Assembly (NCBI GenBank): GCA_022701965.1
Contig: JAKONL010000548.1
Span: 1 to 8,914 of the forward strand
DNA from: Burkholderiaceae bacterium
Lineage (GTDB): Bacteria > Pseudomonadota > Gammaproteobacteria > Burkholderiales > Burkholderiaceae
DNA length: 8,914 nucleotides
Direction of reading: 5' to 3'
Part shown: in pieces, positions 6,805 to 8,914 of the stretch
Numbering within the stretch: the stretch's first letter is position 1
Layout: the number at the start of each line of letters is the position of its first letter
Program-made: the position numbers and the translations under genes
The notes under the pieces: generated by a model
What the model saw: the letters and a program-made list of their open reading frames with translations, nothing else
Told to the model about the DNA's origin: nothing
Databases searched by the model: none

Positions 6805-7761
6805 ATGAAATCCTTTGCTTTCGTCTTTCCTGGCCAGGGGTCGCAGGCCGTCGGCATGCTCGACGCCTGGGCCGGCCATCCGGCCGTCGTCGAGACGTTG
6901 CGCGAAGCGTCGGACGCCCTCGGCGAGAACATTGCCGCACTCATCGGCAACGGGCCCAAGGAAGCGCTCGCGCTCACGACCAACACCCAGCCCGTGATGC
7001 TCGTGGCCGGCGTTGCGGCATGGCGCGCCTGGCTGGCCGAGGGCGGAGCGCTGCCGTCGGTGGTCGCGGGCCATTCGCTCGGCGAATATTCGGCGCTGGT
7101 CGCGGCAGGCGTATTGACGCTCGCCCAGGCCGCACCACTGGTTCGCTTTCGGGCGCAGGCCATGCAGCAGGCCGTGCCCGTCGGCGTCGGTGCGATGGCG
7201 GCGGTGATGGGAATGGACGCGGACAGGGTCCGTGCCGGCTGCGCCGAGGCGACCTCGAGCTTCGGTCCCGGCAGCGCCGAGATCGTCGAAGCCGTGAACT
7301 TCAACGATCCGTCGCAGACCGTCATCGCCGGCAGCAAGGCTGCGGTCGACAAGGCCTGCGAAGTACTGAAGGCCGCAGGCGCGAAGCGGGCACTGCTGCT
7401 GCCGGTCTCCGCGCCGTTCCATTCGAGCCTCATGCGTCCTGCCGCGGACGCCTTGCGCGGCCAGCTGGCTTCGGTCGACTTCGCCCCGCCCCGCATTCCG
7501 GTGCTCAACAACATCGACGTCGCGGTCGAGACCGATGCCGAACGCATTCGCGACGCGCTGGTGCGGCAGGCCGCGGGACCGGTCCGCTGGGTCGAATCGG
7601 TGCAGGCACTCAAGGCGCGCGGCGTCGAGGCCATCGTCGAATGCGGCCCCGGCCGCATCCTGGCCGGCATGGTCAAGCGCATCGCGCCCGAGCTCGCCAC
7701 CGGCGTCGTCTACGATCCGGCGACACTCGCCGAAACCCGGCAACTCCTGAGCAACCGATGA
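6805..7761 (+). CDS. fabD: Malonyl-CoA:ACP transacylase
   Basis: FabD transfers the malonyl group from CoA to AcpP, supplying the extender unit for FabH and the elongating synthases. The 318-residue protein begins MKSFAFVFPGQGSQ, with the oxyanion-hole Gln11. The nucleophile Ser91 lies in GHSLGEY (89-95), substrate-carboxylate-binding Arg116 in LVRFRAQAM (112-120), and catalytic His206 in SAPFHSSLM (202-210). The C-terminal VECGPGRIL motif is present. It follows fabH after a 70-base gap and has only a weak AGAGA (6795-6799) ahead of the ATG. Its stop overlaps the fabG start (ATGA). Confidence 0.97.
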   Translation: MKSFAFVFPGQGSQAVGMLDAWAGHPAVVETLREASDALGENIAALIGNGPKEALALTTNTQPVMLVAGVAAWRAWLAEGGALPSVVAGHSLGEYSALVAAGVLTLAQAAPLVRFRAQAMQQAVPVGVGAMAAVMGMDADRVRAGCAEATSSFGPGSAEIVEAVNFNDPSQTVIAGSKAAVDKACEVLKAAGAKRALLLPVSAPFHSSLMRPAADALRGQLASVDFAPPRIPVLNNIDVAVETDAERIRDALVRQAAGPVRWVESVQALKARGVEAIVECGPGRILAGMVKRIAPELATGVVYDPATLAETRQLLSNR

Positions 7762-8504
7762 GCAGCAATACCCCATTCGAAGGCCAGATCGCACTGGTCA
7801 CCGGCGCATCGCGCGGCATCGGCGCGGCGATTGCGCTGGAGCTTGCCAGGCACGGACTGACGGTGATCGGCACCGGCACGACGCCCGAGAGCGCGCAGAA
7901 GATCGCGACTTCGCTCGGTGCCCATGGCGTGCAGGGGCGGGCACTCGACGTCAACGACGGCGCGGCGCTGGACGCACTCGTCGACGAGATCGTGGCGACC
8001 TACGGCGGCCTGCATGTGCTCGTCAACAACGCCGGCATCACGCGCGACATGCTCGCCATGCGCCTGAAGGACGCCGACTGGGATTCGGTGCTCGACACCA
8101 ACCTCAAGGCGGTGTTCCGCCTGTCGCGCGCCGCGATCCGTCCGATGATGAAGCAGCGCTACGGCCGCATCATCAGCATCACCAGCGTCGTCGGCGCGGC
8201 GGGCAATGCGGGCCAGGCCAACTACGCGGCGGCCAAGGCTGGCGTGGCCGGACTCACGCGCGCTCTGGCGCGCGAGCTCGGCAGCCGCAACATCACCGTG
8301 AACTGCGTCGCGCCCGGTTTCATCGAGACCGACATGACGTCCAAGCTGCCCCAAGCGCAGCAGCAGGCGCTGCTGACACAGATTCCCCTGGGCCATCTCG
8401 GCAAGCCGGCGGACATCGCCCATGCCGTGGCCTATCTCGCGTCCCCGCAGGCCGCCTATGTGACGGGGCAGGAACTGCACGTCAACGGCGGCATGCACAT
8501 GTGA
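7758..8504 (+). CDS. fabG: 3-oxoacyl-ACP reductase
   Basis: FabG reduces 3-ketoacyl-ACP to 3-hydroxyacyl-ACP with NADPH in each elongation cycle. The 248-residue short-chain dehydrogenase has the cofactor motif TGASRGIG (15-22), NNAG (90-93), and the catalytic set Asn115, Ser143, Tyr156 and Lys160 (YAAAK). APGFIETDM (185-193) and the C-terminal GQELHVNGGM are typical of FabG. The same frame stays open far upstream inside fabD, but the ATG at 7758 overlapping the fabD stop by 4 bases is the proper start. There is no Shine-Dalgarno sequence, which agrees with coupled translation. A strong hairpin begins one base after the stop. Confidence 0.97.
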   Translation: MSSNTPFEGQIALVTGASRGIGAAIALELARHGLTVIGTGTTPESAQKIATSLGAHGVQGRALDVNDGAALDALVDEIVATYGGLHVLVNNAGITRDMLAMRLKDADWDSVLDTNLKAVFRLSRAAIRPMMKQRYGRIISITSVVGAAGNAGQANYAAAKAGVAGLTRALARELGSRNITVNCVAPGFIETDMTSKLPQAQQQALLTQIPLGHLGKPADIAHAVAYLASPQAAYVTGQELHVNGGMHM

Positions 8505-8525
8505 GGTGCGGACGCAATCCGCACC
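8505..8525 (+). other. Perfect hairpin directly after fabG
   Basis: GGTGCGGA (8505-8512) and TCCGCACC (8518-8525) form a perfect 8-bp stem with a 5-base loop, beginning immediately after the fabG stop codon. No T-run follows, so it is not a canonical intrinsic terminator. It could protect the fabG mRNA 3' end or slow polymerase. Confidence 0.7.
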
Positions 8526-8535
8526 GTTCCGGCCA

Positions 8536-8553
8536 CCGTGGAAATAGCCACGG
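8536..8553 (+). other. Second inverted repeat upstream of acpP
   Basis: CCGTGG (8536-8541) and CCACGG (8548-8553) are a perfect 6-bp inverted repeat around AAATAG. It ends 10 bases before the candidate acpP -10 element, covering where the -35 region would be, so it could be a short RNA stem or a protein-binding site. No known operator is recognised. Confidence 0.5.
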
Positions 8554-8569
8554 ATGAGCCAGCTAAAAT
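8539..8569 (+). promoter_or_regulatory. Probable acpP promoter
   Basis: TAAAAT at 8564-8569 matches five of six -10 bases. The best -35 candidate, TGGAAA at 8539-8544, matches four of six but with a long 19-base spacer, so the upstream element is weak. The local shift to A/T-rich sequence between fabG and acpP, and the known need for very high AcpP levels, support a separate promoter. The leader would be about 25-30 bases. Confidence 0.5.
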
Positions 8570-8603
8570 CCACCGATTCTTTACAACCCTTAAAGGGATT
8601 CAA

Positions 8604-8843
8604 ATGAGCGATATCGAAGTACGTGTCAAAAAAATCATCGCCGAGCAGCTCGGCGTGGAAGAGTCGCAGGTCACCAATGAAAAGGCCTTCGTGGCCGATC
8701 TGGGTGCCGACTCGCTCGACACGGTCGAACTCGTGATGGCGCTCGAAGACGAGTTCGGCATCGAGATTCCGGACGAAGATGCAGAGAAGATCACCACGGT
8801 GCAGAACGCCGTCGACTACGCCACCAAGAATCAAAAGGCCTGA
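8604..8843 (+). CDS. acpP: Acyl carrier protein
   Basis: The 79-residue, strongly acidic protein carries growing acyl chains on a phosphopantetheine arm and is the shared partner of FabD, FabH, FabG and PlsX. The arm attaches to Ser37 in the canonical [13 protein letters not shown] stretch (33-45). The order of helices and the acidic recognition helix [17 protein letters not shown] (47-63) match bacterial AcpP. ATG 8604 is preferred because AGGGA (8594-8598) lies 5 bases ahead and the N-terminus [12 protein letters not shown] is standard; the in-frame extension upstream has no family counterpart. The Shine-Dalgarno sequence lies in the palindrome CCCTTAAAGGG (8587-8597), which could modulate initiation. 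Confidence 0.98.
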   Translation: MSDIEVRVKKIIAEQLGVEESQVTNEKAFVADLGADSLDTVELVMALEDEFGIEIPDEDAEKITTVQNAVDYATKNQKA

Positions 8844-8853
8844 TCGGCCTGCG

Positions 8854-8874
8854 GCGCGGCGTTTCGACCCGCGC
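8854..8874 (+). other. Hairpin between acpP and the window end
   Basis: GCGCGG (8854-8859) and CCGCGC (8869-8874) pair perfectly around a 9-base loop. A smaller stem, AGGCC/GGCCT (8836-8840 with 8846-8850), spans the acpP stop codon. Neither is followed by a T-run. They may act as mRNA 3' structures for the abundant acpP message rather than as terminators. Confidence 0.4.
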
Positions 8875-8896
8875 TCGCCAGAGGTCCGAGATCGCG

Positions 8897-8914
8897 GTGT
8901 TGTCCCAGAAAGGT
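8897..8914 (+). CDS. Possible first codons of fabF (partial)
   Basis: In most proteobacteria acpP is followed by fabF, which encodes beta-ketoacyl-ACP synthase II. A GTG at 8897 opens a frame reading (M)LSQKG to the window edge, with AGAGG at 8880-8884 twelve bases upstream. FabF usually begins with a short basic stretch before a VVVTGLG-type strand, which would fall just outside. The evidence is context plus a long-spaced Shine-Dalgarno sequence; the true start could equally lie beyond the window. Confidence 0.3.

Noticed and set aside
6759..7757. Open frame upstream of and continuous with fabG, suggesting a fusion protein
   Set aside because: The stretch is fabD read in another frame and gives Arg-rich low-complexity sequence. 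The fabG domain starts normally at 7758 with an ATGA overlap.
1..8914. Mobile element, CRISPR array, defence system or biosynthetic cluster
   Set aside because: No transposase, integrase, direct-repeat array, nuclease or toxin-like gene was seen. Nearly every base is assigned to conserved housekeeping genes or short gaps between them.

Overview
The window is a GC-rich, gene-dense stretch of chromosomal housekeeping DNA (about two thirds G+C by eye). It comes from a proteobacterium, most likely a betaproteobacterium of the order Burkholderiales. The core order yceD-rpmF-plsX-fabH-fabD-fabG-acpP, with a maf/yceF gene diverging from yceD, is the classic fatty-acid-synthesis locus of beta- and gammaproteobacteria. 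An S49 peptidase and an RsmI-like methyltransferase next to maf point to Burkholderiales. No tRNA, rRNA, CRISPR array, insertion sequence, phage gene or attachment site was seen, and no gene-free stretch exceeds about 140 bases.

Layout. Bases 1-33 are the last ten codons of an upstream plus-strand gene. An inner-membrane S49 (SppA-like) peptidase follows at 89-1114. It converges, across 25 bases, on a minus-strand cluster read from right to left: a Maf/YceF nucleotide pyrophosphatase (3660 to 3079), an RsmI-like SAM methyltransferase (3082 to 2318, GTG start) and a YbjJ-like MFS transporter (2321 to 1140). Both junctions in this cluster are 4-base stop/start overlaps, so it is probably one transcript. 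Diverging from it across 38 bases is the plus-strand cluster: yceD (3699-4268), a good promoter at 4274-4303, rpmF for ribosomal protein L32 (4410-4592), an intrinsic terminator or attenuator (4611-4652), plsX (4654-5757), fabH (5757-6734), fabD (6805-7761), fabG (7758-8504) and acpP (8604-8843). The window ends at what may be the first codons of fabF.

How the genes work together. FabD moves malonyl from CoA to the acyl carrier protein AcpP. FabH condenses acetyl-CoA with malonyl-AcpP to start chains. FabG performs the first reduction of each elongation round. PlsX converts finished acyl-AcpP to acyl-phosphate for phospholipid synthesis. L32 and the rRNA-linked protein YceD tie the lipid cluster to ribosome production. 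Expression appears tuned at three intergenic points: the promoter before rpmF, the hairpin between rpmF and plsX, and the hairpins plus probable promoter before acpP.

I found no undescribed multi-gene system. The observations most worth following are the terminator-like hairpin lying directly against a plsX start that has no Shine-Dalgarno sequence, the structured fabG-acpP gap, and the coupling of an MFS transporter gene to the maf/methyltransferase pair.
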